A stretch of 12,198 bases of DNA from an uncultured Clostridia bacterium. GTDB lineage: Bacteria; Bacillota; Clostridia; Oscillospirales; Oscillospiraceae. The DNA lies in NCBI GenBank assembly GCA_937892865.1, contig CALBJG010000048.1, positions 1-12,198 of the forward strand, given 5' to 3'. Positions 6,980 to 12,198 of this stretch are shown here, piece after piece (position 1 is the first letter of the stretch; each line of letters starts with the position of its first letter). Below the pieces are notes generated by a model that saw nothing but the letters and a program-made list of their open reading frames with translations, was not told the DNA's origin and did not search any database. The position numbers and the translations under genes were made by a program.

Positions 6980-7936
6980 TTACCACAGACCGGAGCCGGT
7001 CATCTTTTTCACGACTTTGTTCATTGTGATCACAAGGATGAAGTTGACCACATTGTTAAACAAGCCGATCGCAGCGGAGTAACTGTACTGATGACTCAAA
7101 ATACCCATCTTATACACATATGTACTGATAATCTCCGAAACCTGCAGGTTCAGGTCGTTCTGCATCAGATAGACTTTCTCATAACCAACGCTCATAACCT
7201 TGCCGAAACTCATGATCAGCATAATAGAAATAGTGGGCAGGATCGCGGGAAGATCAATGTGCCAGACCCGTTGAACTTTGCTGGCACCGTCGATCATAGC
7301 GGCTTCGTGCAGAGTAGGATCAACGCCGGACAGCGCTGCCATATAAATAATGGAGCCCCAGCCAACGCTCTGCCATACGCCACTCCATACATACATATGG
7401 GTGAAATACTGAGATTCGCCCATAAAGTAGATGGGGTCAACACCAAACAGACCTAAAATGGTATTTACGAAACCGGAGCGGGGGGAGAAGAACACGCTCA
7501 TCATACCAACCAAAACAACGGTAGAGATGAAGTGGGGCATATAGGTAATAGTCTGGGCGAATTTTTTATAGTACTTGGAACGGATGTTGTTCAGCGCGAT
7601 CGCCAAAATGATCGGCAGGAAAAAGTTGACGATCAGGGAGTAGATACTGATGGTCAGTGTATTTTTCAAAATAGTCCAGAAACGGGGAGTGCCGAAGAAA
7701 CGCTCAAACCATCTTAAACCCACCCAGGTGCTTCCTGAAAAACCTTTTAAAATTTTGAAGTCCCGGAATGCGATCTGCAGACCGTAGATCGGGGCATAGT
7801 GGAAACACGCCATATATATTACTGCCGGAAGCAGGAATATATATAAAAGCCAGTTGCGCTGGATATTGAGCAAGACTTTTTGAAACTTTGTTTTTCGAAC
7901 AAGAGGTGAGGGGGAGATTGCTTGTGCAGTTCTCAT
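6980..7936 (-). CDS. ABC sugar transporter permease, LplB/YteP type
   Basis: A 318-residue membrane subunit, first gene of the uptake operon. After a basic N-terminus it has about six membrane segments, at about 29-50, 92-117, 135-150, 181-201, 233-250 and 285-306. The ATPase-docking loop is clear: LHEAAMIDGASKVQRVWHID then LPAILPT (209-235), with the canonical EAA (211-213) and Gly217. The early segment FHYAPIYGLQIAFRDF is typical of LplB-type permeases, which serve oligosaccharide and aldotetraouronate-like importers. The ATG at 7934-7936 has AAAGGA 8 nt upstream, and a good promoter lies 50-78 nt upstream with a palindrome over its -35 box. It is paired with the LplC-type permease 12 nt downstream. 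Family assignment is secure; the transported sugar cannot be read from sequence. Confidence 0.93.
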   Translation of the reverse strand: MRTAQAISPSPLVRKTKFQKVLLNIQRNWLLYIFLLPAVIYMACFHYAPIYGLQIAFRDFKILKGFSGSTWVGLRWFERFFGTPRFWTILKNTLTISIYSLIVNFFLPIILAIALNNIRSKYYKKFAQTITYMPHFISTVVLVGMMSVFFSPRSGFVNTILGLFGVDPIYFMGESQYFTHMYVWSGVWQSVGWGSIIYMAALSGVDPTLHEAAMIDGASKVQRVWHIDLPAILPTISIMLIMSFGKVMSVGYEKVYLMQNDLNLQVSEIISTYVYKMGILSHQYSYSAAIGLFNNVVNFILVITMNKVVKKMTGSGLW

Positions 7937-7985
7937 AACACCATTCCTTTCTGCCCAGTGACCTGCGCATGTTTAATATACGCTA

Positions 7986-8014
7986 ATGATACAAGAAAAT
8001 GGCGGTTGTGTAAA
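7986..8014 (-). promoter_or_regulatory. Promoter of the sugar-uptake operon
   Basis: On the minus strand TTTACA (complement of 8009-8014) and TATCAT (complement of 7986-7991) are exactly 17 nt apart. The predicted leader to the first permease is about 45 nt. The -35 box lies inside the palindrome at 8007-8020. Confidence 0.7.
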
Positions 8015-8020
8015 TACACA
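8007..8020. promoter_or_regulatory. Palindromic candidate operator over the -35 box
   Basis: TGTGTA-AA-TACACA has 6-bp arms and fully covers the -35 hexamer of the uptake promoter. A bound protein would therefore block or alter polymerase access. A lone half site TGTGTA occurs 41 nt further upstream at 8048-8053. The TGTGT/ACACA core returns before the solute-binding gene at 5943-5957. Confidence 0.5.
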
Positions 8021-8130
8021 GTTTTTGAAGAAAACAACATCCGGTTTTGTGTAGTTTGCCCATTTACCGGAAAATAAAAGGTTTTTTAAATAATTTGAAT
8101 CGAAACTTAATACAATATTCAAAATTTGCA

Positions 8131-8162
8131 TATTAAAAAGCGTGTTGCCGGAAGCAACACGC
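8131..8162 (-). terminator. Terminator of the nadE-deacetylase unit
   Basis: Arms 8140-8148 and 8154-8162 pair perfectly over 9 bp with a 5-nt loop. On the minus strand they run into TTTTTAATA. It lies 32 nt after the deacetylase stop and separates this unit from the uptake operon. Confidence 0.85.
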
Positions 8163-8170
8163 AAACATAA

Positions 8171-8191
8171 GGGGCGACCATCGGTCGCCCT
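8171..8191. repeat. GC-rich hairpin after the deacetylase gene, possibly a dispersed palindromic repeat
   Basis: GGGCGACC and GGTCGCCC (8172-8179, 8183-8190) form a perfect 8-bp stem with a 3-nt loop, 3 nt beyond the deacetylase stop. No U tract follows on the minus strand, so it is not a classic terminator. The look of the element resembles short GC-rich palindromes scattered between genes in Clostridia, which is recollection and not verified here. Confidence 0.5.
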
Positions 8192-8193
8192 AT

Positions 8194-8814
8194 TTATAAT
8201 ACAAAGCGGATTTGTTCTCCAAGGGGGATTTCTGACACACCCCGGATACGGAACAATTCCTCAGGCGTGACCAAAGTATAGCCACGGCGCTTCAGTTCCG
8301 GAAGGATCGTGTCCAGGGCTTTGCAAGTACCGAAACGAACATGGAGCGTACCGATGGCGCCATCGCTGACAGAGTCCAAAACCGTTTGGGCAATACTCTC
8401 CACCGGTGTGGTTTCCTCCCAGTCTTTACCGCACACAATACCCTGACCCAAAAGAGGCAAGCCGATTTGTTTCATTGTTTGAAAGACCAGATCATTTCCC
8501 CGCAAACCTGCAAGACGCGCCATAGTGATCTGATAACCCAGCTGTTGGTGTACCGTAATGACAGGAGGGAGCATCTCATTTAAAATTTCCTCTTTTGTAG
8601 TTGCATTTCCAAGGCTGCAGTGGGTCTGTCCGTGGGTCACCAACTGAAATCCGTTATCAATAGCATACCGGAGCATAGGGATCGTTTCTTCGTTGATTTC
8701 TTTACCTACGATGGCAAAGGCGGCTTTCCAGCCGAAGGATTTGATCTTGTCGATCATTTCCACCATCGGGGCGTAGGGACCGTCATCAAAAGCAATAGCC
8801 AGATATTTTTCCAT
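8194..8814 (-). CDS. Polysaccharide deacetylase-family protein (NodB domain), divergent
   Basis: A 206-residue single NodB-homology domain; members remove N- or O-acetyl groups from peptidoglycan, chitin-like or other glycans using a metal ion. Motif 1 is AFDDGP with Asp10 (base) and Asp11 (metal). Motif 2 is THGQTH with metal ligands His61 and His65. Motif 3, usually RxPxG, is degraded to ARLAGLRGN around Arg100. Motif 4 is visible as KDW (130-132), and motif 5 as LHVR with His158. The end, RGYTLVTPEELF, matches the usual family close. There is no signal peptide or membrane anchor, unlike secreted peptidoglycan deacetylases, so it may act inside the cell on a small or lipid-linked substrate. 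The ATG at 8812-8814 has AAAGG 7 nt upstream. It lies 13 nt after nadE in one transcript. Catalytic residues are mostly kept, so activity is likely but the substrate is unknown. Confidence 0.83.
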   Translation of the reverse strand: MEKYLAIAFDDGPYAPMVEMIDKIKSFGWKAAFAIVGKEINEETIPMLRYAIDNGFQLVTHGQTHCSLGNATTKEEILNEMLPPVITVHQQLGYQITMARLAGLRGNDLVFQTMKQIGLPLLGQGIVCGKDWEETTPVESIAQTVLDSVSDGAIGTLHVRFGTCKALDTILPELKRRGYTLVTPEELFRIRGVSEIPLGEQIRFVL

Positions 8815-8827
8815 AGATTCGCCTTTC

Positions 8828-9559
8828 TTACAGTTCGGGCTGGAAAGCGGGCATCAATGCCAGTTTGAACAGATTCATTTTGTGTTTCCGGTCAATAATA
8901 GCCTTCTTTTCCTGGTCAGCGATATAACCGGTACGGATATAAACATCCAGTTCTGCATAGGTGAAACCAAGGTTTTCTTCATCTGTTTTGCCGCAAAGAC
9001 CGTCAATGGGCGTCTTGTCCACCAAAACATCAGGAAGACCCAACAGACGGCCGATCTCCTTTACTTCCGTCACGGTCAAATTAGACATAGGCGAGAAGTC
9101 ACCGGCAGCATCTCCGTAGCGTGTAGAGTAACCGACCCAATCTTCAGATAGGTTGCAGGTATTTACAACCCGGCCATTGTTGCTTTGGGAAATGGCATAC
9201 AGCGTTGCCATCCGTACCCGGGGCGGAATATTCTGGCGTGTTTGGGGTGTGATCTCCATATCTGCAGGCAGATTGTTCAAAATGCCGTTTACCGCGTCCT
9301 GTACATTTACCGTATAATGACGGATACCCAAATGATCAACCAGCAACTGCGCCATATCGATGTCGGGCTGTACGCCTTGGGGCATCAGTACGCCGATCAC
9401 CCGGTCTTTGCCCAGGGCTTCCACACACAGCGCAGCGGCAATGGAACTGTCCTTACCGCCGGAAATGCCAATAACAGCGTTACAACCCGGTCCGTTTTCT
9501 TCAAAAAACTTTTGAATCCAGGCAACACACTGTTCTTTTACCTTTTTTGCATCAAACAT
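8828..9559 (-). CDS. nadE: Ammonia-dependent NAD(+) synthetase
   Basis: NadE adenylates nicotinate adenine dinucleotide with ATP and amidates it with ammonia to give NAD+, the last step of NAD synthesis, in the cytoplasm. The 243-residue product has the PP-loop ATP-pyrophosphatase motif GISGGKDSS (31-39), the substrate segment NTCNLSEDWVGYSTRYGD, the DFSPMSNLTVTEV stretch, and GKTDEENLGFTY near residue 190, all standard for NadE. No glutaminase domain is present, so free ammonia is the expected donor. The start is set at the ATG 9557-9559 because GGCGGTGA, one mismatch from the ideal site, lies 5 nt upstream. An in-frame ATG at 9572-9574 would add five residues but has no ribosome site. It shares a transcript with the deacetylase downstream, a pairing with no obvious pathway link. 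Confidence 0.94.
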   Translation of the reverse strand: MFDAKKVKEQCVAWIQKFFEENGPGCNAVIGISGGKDSSIAAALCVEALGKDRVIGVLMPQGVQPDIDMAQLLVDHLGIRHYTVNVQDAVNGILNNLPADMEITPQTRQNIPPRVRMATLYAISQSNNGRVVNTCNLSEDWVGYSTRYGDAAGDFSPMSNLTVTEVKEIGRLLGLPDVLVDKTPIDGLCGKTDEENLGFTYAELDVYIRTGYIADQEKKAIIDRKHKMNLFKLALMPAFQPEL

Positions 9560-9591
9560 AGTATTCACCGCCATTTCAAAATTCTGAAAAT

Positions 9592-9620
9592 ATCATATCA
9601 TACTATTTCCCAAATTGCAA
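9592..9620 (-). promoter_or_regulatory. Promoter of nadE
   Basis: On the minus strand TTGCAA (9615-9620) and TATGAT (complement of 9592-9597) are 17 nt apart. The -35 box lies one or two bases beyond the U tract of the preceding HD-gene terminator. Confidence 0.55.
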
Positions 9621-9621
9621 A

Positions 9622-9650
9622 GATATAAAAATCCCCGGCATCGCCGGGGA
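9622..9650 (-). terminator. Terminator of the HD hydrolase gene
   Basis: TCCCCGGC pairs with GCCGGGGA (9632-9639, 9643-9650) around a 3-nt loop and runs on the minus strand into TTTTTATA. It starts 7 nt after the stop codon. Confidence 0.93.
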
Positions 9651-9657
9651 ATGGTAA

Positions 9658-10086
9658 TTAACCTTCCAACAAAGAGATTGCTTTTAGGTATTTTTCTCTT
9701 CTTAACAAGGCTTTTTCGTCAACAGTGTCCAATCTGGACAAATCAGAGTTATGTTTTAAGTCTGCCAGTTTAACCGTTTTGGCAATAGCATTCTTTTTGA
9801 TCATACGGACATAGTCCATATAATCCACGCCGTCTTTATGCGTCATCAACGCAATGGCATCTGTGATGACCTTATCAAAACCCATGCTTGTCAGATCTTC
9901 AATGGTGCAATCTGTGTCCTCGATCACATCGTGAAGCAACGCCACGATCGTCGTTTCTTCTGTTTCCATTTGTTCTGCCAAATGAAAAGGGTGGAACACA
10001 TATGGCATACCGCTTTTATCTAACTGGTCTTTATGGGCATCGAAACACAGTTTCAGCGCCAGTTTTGTTTTTGCAGTGTAAATCAT
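9658..10086 (-). CDS. Small stand-alone HD-domain hydrolase, RelA/SpoT (Mesh1-like) type
   Basis: A 142-residue HD phosphohydrolase resembling the hydrolase domain of SpoT, which removes pyrophosphate from (p)ppGpp using Mn2+. Visible family marks are: His18 in AHKDQLDKSG; PYVFHPFHLAEQM with His32; LLHDVIEDT with His52-Asp53 and Glu56-Asp57, the SpoT HDxxEDT signature; and VKLADLKHN (105-113), matching the usual KLADRLHN but with one residue changed. No synthetase, TGS or ACT domain is present, so it would be a hydrolase-only small alarmone enzyme, or one that uses other nucleotides. The ATG at 10084-10086 is chosen because AAGAGGTGA sits 5 nt upstream. A GTG at 10093-10095 (three residues more) overlaps that ribosome site. 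It is a single-gene unit with its own promoter and terminator. The HD family call is firm; (p)ppGpp as substrate is likely but not shown. Confidence 0.87.
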   Translation of the reverse strand: MIYTAKTKLALKLCFDAHKDQLDKSGMPYVFHPFHLAEQMETEETTIVALLHDVIEDTDCTIEDLTSMGFDKVITDAIALMTHKDGVDYMDYVRMIKKNAIAKTVKLADLKHNSDLSRLDTVDEKALLRREKYLKAISLLEG

Positions 10087-10106
10087 TTCATTCACCTCTT
10101 AATTGC

Positions 10107-10135
10107 ATTATAACATACGATTTGTGCAATGAAAA
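10107..10135 (-). promoter_or_regulatory. Promoter of the HD hydrolase gene
   Basis: On the minus strand TTTTCA (complement of 10130-10135) and a perfect TATAAT (complement of 10107-10112) are separated by 17 nt. The leader is only about 15 nt. Confidence 0.7.
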
Positions 10136-10150
10136 GTTCTCAGTAAAGAA

Positions 10151-10178
10151 AATTCCCTCGGATTTCTCCGAGGGAATT
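10151..10178 (-). terminator. Terminator after the purine permease and ppdK-like remnant
   Basis: An 11-bp perfect stem (10151-10161 with 10168-10178) with a 6-nt loop runs on the minus strand into TTCTTTA. It lies 12 nt after the stop codon of the ppdK-like remnant, nearly the same spacing as the genuine ppdK stop and its terminator (11 nt). Confidence 0.85.
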
Positions 10179-10190
10179 CAGTATTAGAAA

Positions 10191-10223
10191 TTAGCCTTTG
10201 ATAGCAGCCTGAGCTACAGACAG
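10191..10223 (-). pseudogene. Remnant copy of the ppdK 3' end
   Basis: These 33 bases match the last 33 bases of ppdK (11757-11789) at 28 positions by hand count, including a 14-base identical run. With the 11 bases after the stop the match is 36 of 44. In the same strand and frame the remnant reads LLSVAQAAIKG-stop against ARLAAAQAAIKG-stop in ppdK. It begins 13 nt after the purine-permease stop, has no start codon and cannot make a useful protein. It looks like a duplicated or left-behind end of ppdK from a past insertion or recombination. Confidence 0.8.
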
Positions 10224-10236
10224 CAAAAAGGGGAAA

Positions 10237-11601
10237 TCACAGGAAGATATATTTCAACACAAAAAGCACTGCCAGAATATACATCAGAGGCTTGACGCAC
10301 TTTGCCTTTCCGGTACAAACATTCAGCACCACATAGGAAATAATGCCCAGGCTGATGCCCTCAGAAATACTATAGAACAGCGGCATCGCGATAATGGCAA
10401 TATAAGCAGGAATTGCCTCTGTCAAATTGTCATCGTCAAAGCGAATCTCCGTGACGGAGCTTACCATCAAGAATCCCACCATAATGAGAGCCGGTGCTGT
10501 TGCGAAGGACGGAATTGCCGTAAACAACGGCGCAAACAGCGTAGACAGCAGGAACAAAATGCCTGCAACCAAAGCTGTCAGACCGGTGCGCCCGCCGACA
10601 GCAACGCCGGAAGCCGATTCCACAAAGGTGGTAACCGTAGATGTGCCCAGCACAGCACCAACAGAGGTGCCGATGGCATCAGCCAGCAGCGCCGGCCTGA
10701 TCTTGGGCAGTCTGCCATCTTTATCCAGCATATCTGCCTTTGTAGCGACACCAATCAGTGTTCCCAAAGTATCAAACAGATCTACAAACAGGAACGCAAA
10801 AATAACAACAACAAAGTCCAGAGGCCGGATAGCACTCCAATCCACCCGGAAGCACTGTCCAAAGGTCTGACCCAGCTGAGAAAAGTCAGCGGATACAATA
10901 CCTGTAGGGATCAAAGAGTAGAAGCCTGCGTCCGGCGCAGGTACATAGATGCCAGTCAGCTGACAAATGATACCCAGCAACCAAGTAGCAATAATACCGA
11001 TCAGAAATGAGCCCTTTACCTTGCGAATATGGAGCACCGCGGTAACCAGCAGACCGATCACCGCCAGCAAAGCACAGATGCCCTGAGTAGAAAAATTTTC
11101 CGTAAAGCTCGTGATCGTCACCAAGGTGGAGGCATCTACTGCCAGACCTGCATTCTGCAAGCCGATAAATGCAATAAACAGTCCAATTCCTACAGAAACA
11201 CCTCGCTTCAGTGTCAGCGGAATGGCATTAAAAATCGCCTCCCGGATGTTGGTCAAAGACAGCACAATGAAGATCAGACCCTCTACAAAAACCGCCAGCA
11301 GCGCAATCTGCCAGGAATATCCCATGCCGATCACAACGGTATAGGCAAGATAGGCATTCAGACCCATACCGGCGGACAGTACAAAAGGCATATTGGCCAT
11401 CAGCGCCATACAAACCGTTCCAACAAACGAAGCAATTGCTGTGGCCATCAGCACCGCATTCGGATTCATTCCGGCATCACCCAGAATGCTTGGATTTACA
11501 GCAAGTATGTAGGCCATGGTCATGAAGGTGGTAACACCTGCCACGATCTCGGCCCTGACCGTAGTGCCATTCTGCTTCAGTTTAAAAACTTTTTCCAGCA
11601 T
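10237..11601 (-). CDS. NCS2-family purine (guanine/hypoxanthine) permease, AzgA/PbuG type
   Basis: A 454-residue membrane protein that probably imports guanine, hypoxanthine or adenine by proton symport. Family marks are AEIVAGVTTFMTMAYILAVN (about 17-36), AGMGLNAYLAYTVV, VGIGLFIAFIGLQNAGLAV, and the core LFVDLFDTLGTLIGVATKAD, followed by LLADAIGTSVGAVLGTSTVTTFVESASGVAVGGRTGL. The last two are the conserved transmembrane 8-10 signature of the AzgA branch, not the uracil/xanthine branch. About 12-14 membrane segments fit the length. The ATG at 11599-11601 has AAGGAGA 7 nt upstream; a longer in-frame reading would run into the promoter. It has a strong promoter and a leader of under 30 nt, so there is no purine riboswitch, although many Bacillota relatives have one. 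A ppdK-like tail follows its stop. Confidence 0.93.
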   Translation of the reverse strand: MLEKVFKLKQNGTTVRAEIVAGVTTFMTMAYILAVNPSILGDAGMNPNAVLMATAIASFVGTVCMALMANMPFVLSAGMGLNAYLAYTVVIGMGYSWQIALLAVFVEGLIFIVLSLTNIREAIFNAIPLTLKRGVSVGIGLFIAFIGLQNAGLAVDASTLVTITSFTENFSTQGICALLAVIGLLVTAVLHIRKVKGSFLIGIIATWLLGIICQLTGIYVPAPDAGFYSLIPTGIVSADFSQLGQTFGQCFRVDWSAIRPLDFVVVIFAFLFVDLFDTLGTLIGVATKADMLDKDGRLPKIRPALLADAIGTSVGAVLGTSTVTTFVESASGVAVGGRTGLTALVAGILFLLSTLFAPLFTAIPSFATAPALIMVGFLMVSSVTEIRFDDDNLTEAIPAYIAIIAMPLFYSISEGISLGIISYVVLNVCTGKAKCVKPLMYILAVLFVLKYIFL

Positions 11602-11635
11602 AGTTCGTTCTCCTTTTTTGTAAATGTACGGAATT

Positions 11636-11664
11636 ATTATAGCGGATTTCTGTCTGTAAATCAA
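11636..11664 (-). promoter_or_regulatory. Promoter of the purine permease
   Basis: On the minus strand TTGATT (complement of 11659-11664) and a perfect TATAAT (complement of 11636-11641) are 17 nt apart. This is the best promoter in the window, about 35 nt upstream of the ATG. Confidence 0.8.
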
Positions 11665-11710
11665 TAAAGATCATCGCTTTTATAACAGGAAATATAAAGA
11701 GTGACGAAGC

Positions 11711-11745
11711 TTGCAAAAATCGCCACCCGGTTGGGTGGCGATTTT
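11711..11745 (-). terminator. Terminator of ppdK
   Basis: A 13-bp perfect stem (11716-11728 with 11733-11745) is closed by a 4-nt loop, and on the minus strand its 3' arm ends in ATTTT followed by TGC. It lies 11 nt after the ppdK stop. The symmetric A and T ends would let it act in both directions. Confidence 0.92.
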
Positions 11746-11756
11746 ATTGTTAGCAA

Positions 11757-12198
11757 TTAGCCCTTGATAGCAGCCTGGGCGGCAGCCAGACGAGCGATGG
11801 GAACGCGGAAGGGGGAGCAGGAGACGTAGTCCAGGCCGATCTTGTGGCAGAACTCAACGGAGACGGGGTCGCCGCCGTGTTCGCCGCAGATGCCCAGGTG
11901 CATCTCGGGACGAGCACCCTTACCCAACTGCACAGCCATATCCATCAGGCGGCCAACACCGTTCTGGTCCAGCTTTGCGAAGGGGTCGTTCTCGTAGATC
12001 TTGCTTTCGTAGTAAGCGTTCAGGAACTTGCCTGCGTCGTCACGGCTGAAGCCGAAGGTCATCTGAGTCAGGTCATTGGTACCGAAGCAGAAGAACTGTG
12101 CCTCCTTGGCGATCTCATCAGCAGTCAGACATGCTCTGGGGATCTCGATCATTGTACCGACTTCGTACTTCAGGTCGCTGCCTGCAGCGGCGATCTCA
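11757..12198 (-). CDS. ppdK: Pyruvate phosphate dikinase, C-terminal part (5' end beyond the window)
   Basis: PPDK interconverts pyruvate, ATP and phosphate with PEP, AMP and pyrophosphate; in anaerobic Clostridia it links glycolysis and gluconeogenesis through pyrophosphate. The visible 146 residues are the end of the PEP/pyruvate-binding TIM barrel. VGTMIEIPRACLTADEIA begins the conserved part, FCFGTNDLTQMTFGFSRDD carries pyruvate/PEP-site residues, and GICGEHGGDP contains the catalytic Cys, followed by GLDYVSCSPFRVPIARLAAA. These distinguish PPDK from PEP synthase and from enzyme I. The reading frame is open to the window edge, so the true start lies outside. The family length is about 870-880 residues, so most of the protein is missing. 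Codons are strongly biased to C/G endings, as expected for an abundant central-metabolism enzyme. A partial copy of its 3' end lies at 10191. Confidence 0.96.
   Translation of the reverse strand, partial: EIAAAGSDLKYEVGTMIEIPRACLTADEIAKEAQFFCFGTNDLTQMTFGFSRDDAGKFLNAYYESKIYENDPFAKLDQNGVGRLMDMAVQLGKGARPEMHLGICGEHGGDPVSVEFCHKIGLDYVSCSPFRVPIARLAAAQAAIKG

Noticed and set aside
7937..8130. A small gene or structured RNA in the longest intergenic gap
   Set aside because: The short frames here have no ribosome site or family resemblance. The region is AT-rich promoter DNA with no stable long-range stem beyond the noted palindrome and a spaced TCCGGT/ACCGGA pair.
11602..11664. A 21-residue N-terminal extension of the purine permease
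   Set aside because: It would start at the -35 box of a strong promoter and overlap the ribosome site of the chosen ATG.
1..12198. Mobile element, CRISPR array, tRNA, rRNA or a new defence-type gene cluster
   Set aside because: No transposase, integrase or phage-like protein, no regularly spaced repeats, no tRNA-like cloverleaf and no defence-associated domain was recognised. Every long coding region belongs to a known metabolic, transport or regulatory family.

Overview
The window reads as an ordinary chromosomal stretch of a gut-type Clostridia genome (Bacillota; Oscillospirales-like is my best guess, not proven). The grounds are strong AGGAGG-type ribosome sites, TATAAT promoters, an LplABC-type sugar importer with a membrane-bound AraC regulator, a PEP-utilising pyruvate phosphate dikinase, and mid-range GC with AT-rich intergenic gaps. 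I see no phage, transposon, CRISPR array, tRNA or rRNA. No gap between genes exceeds 300 bases; the longest is 7937-8193.

Layout. 1-616 (-): 5' part of galactokinase (galK). 617-803: divergent promoter region. 804-1904 (+): a CE15-type glucuronoyl-esterase-like hydrolase with no signal peptide, closed by a strong terminator. 2062-7936 (-): a carbohydrate uptake unit, transcribed leftward as LplB-type permease, LplC-type permease, solute-binding lipoprotein, then a membrane-spanning AraC regulator. No ATPase gene is present, so the importer probably borrows a shared MsmX-type ATPase. 8131-9559 (-): nadE followed 13 nt later by a divergent polysaccharide deacetylase, ended by tandem hairpins. 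9622-10086 (-): a stand-alone RelA/SpoT-type HD hydrolase with its own promoter and terminator. 10151-11601 (-): an AzgA/PbuG-type purine permease, followed by a short duplicated tail of ppdK and a terminator. 11716-12198 (-): the 3' end of ppdK with its own terminator.

How it may work together. The transporter, its sensor-regulator and the neighbouring esterase look like a small plant-polysaccharide (possibly glucuronoxylan) or oligosaccharide utilisation locus; galK next door fits a sugar-catabolic neighbourhood. The substrate is inference. The non-coding DNA is the least expected part. It holds a palindrome lying over the -35 box of the transporter operon, a matching palindrome before the solute-binding gene, two tandem copies of a 14-bp palindrome before the regulator, and a 33-44 bp degenerate copy of the ppdK 3' end behind the purine permease. 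I found no convincing new multi-gene system; these regulatory sites and the ppdK remnant are what most deserve a second look.
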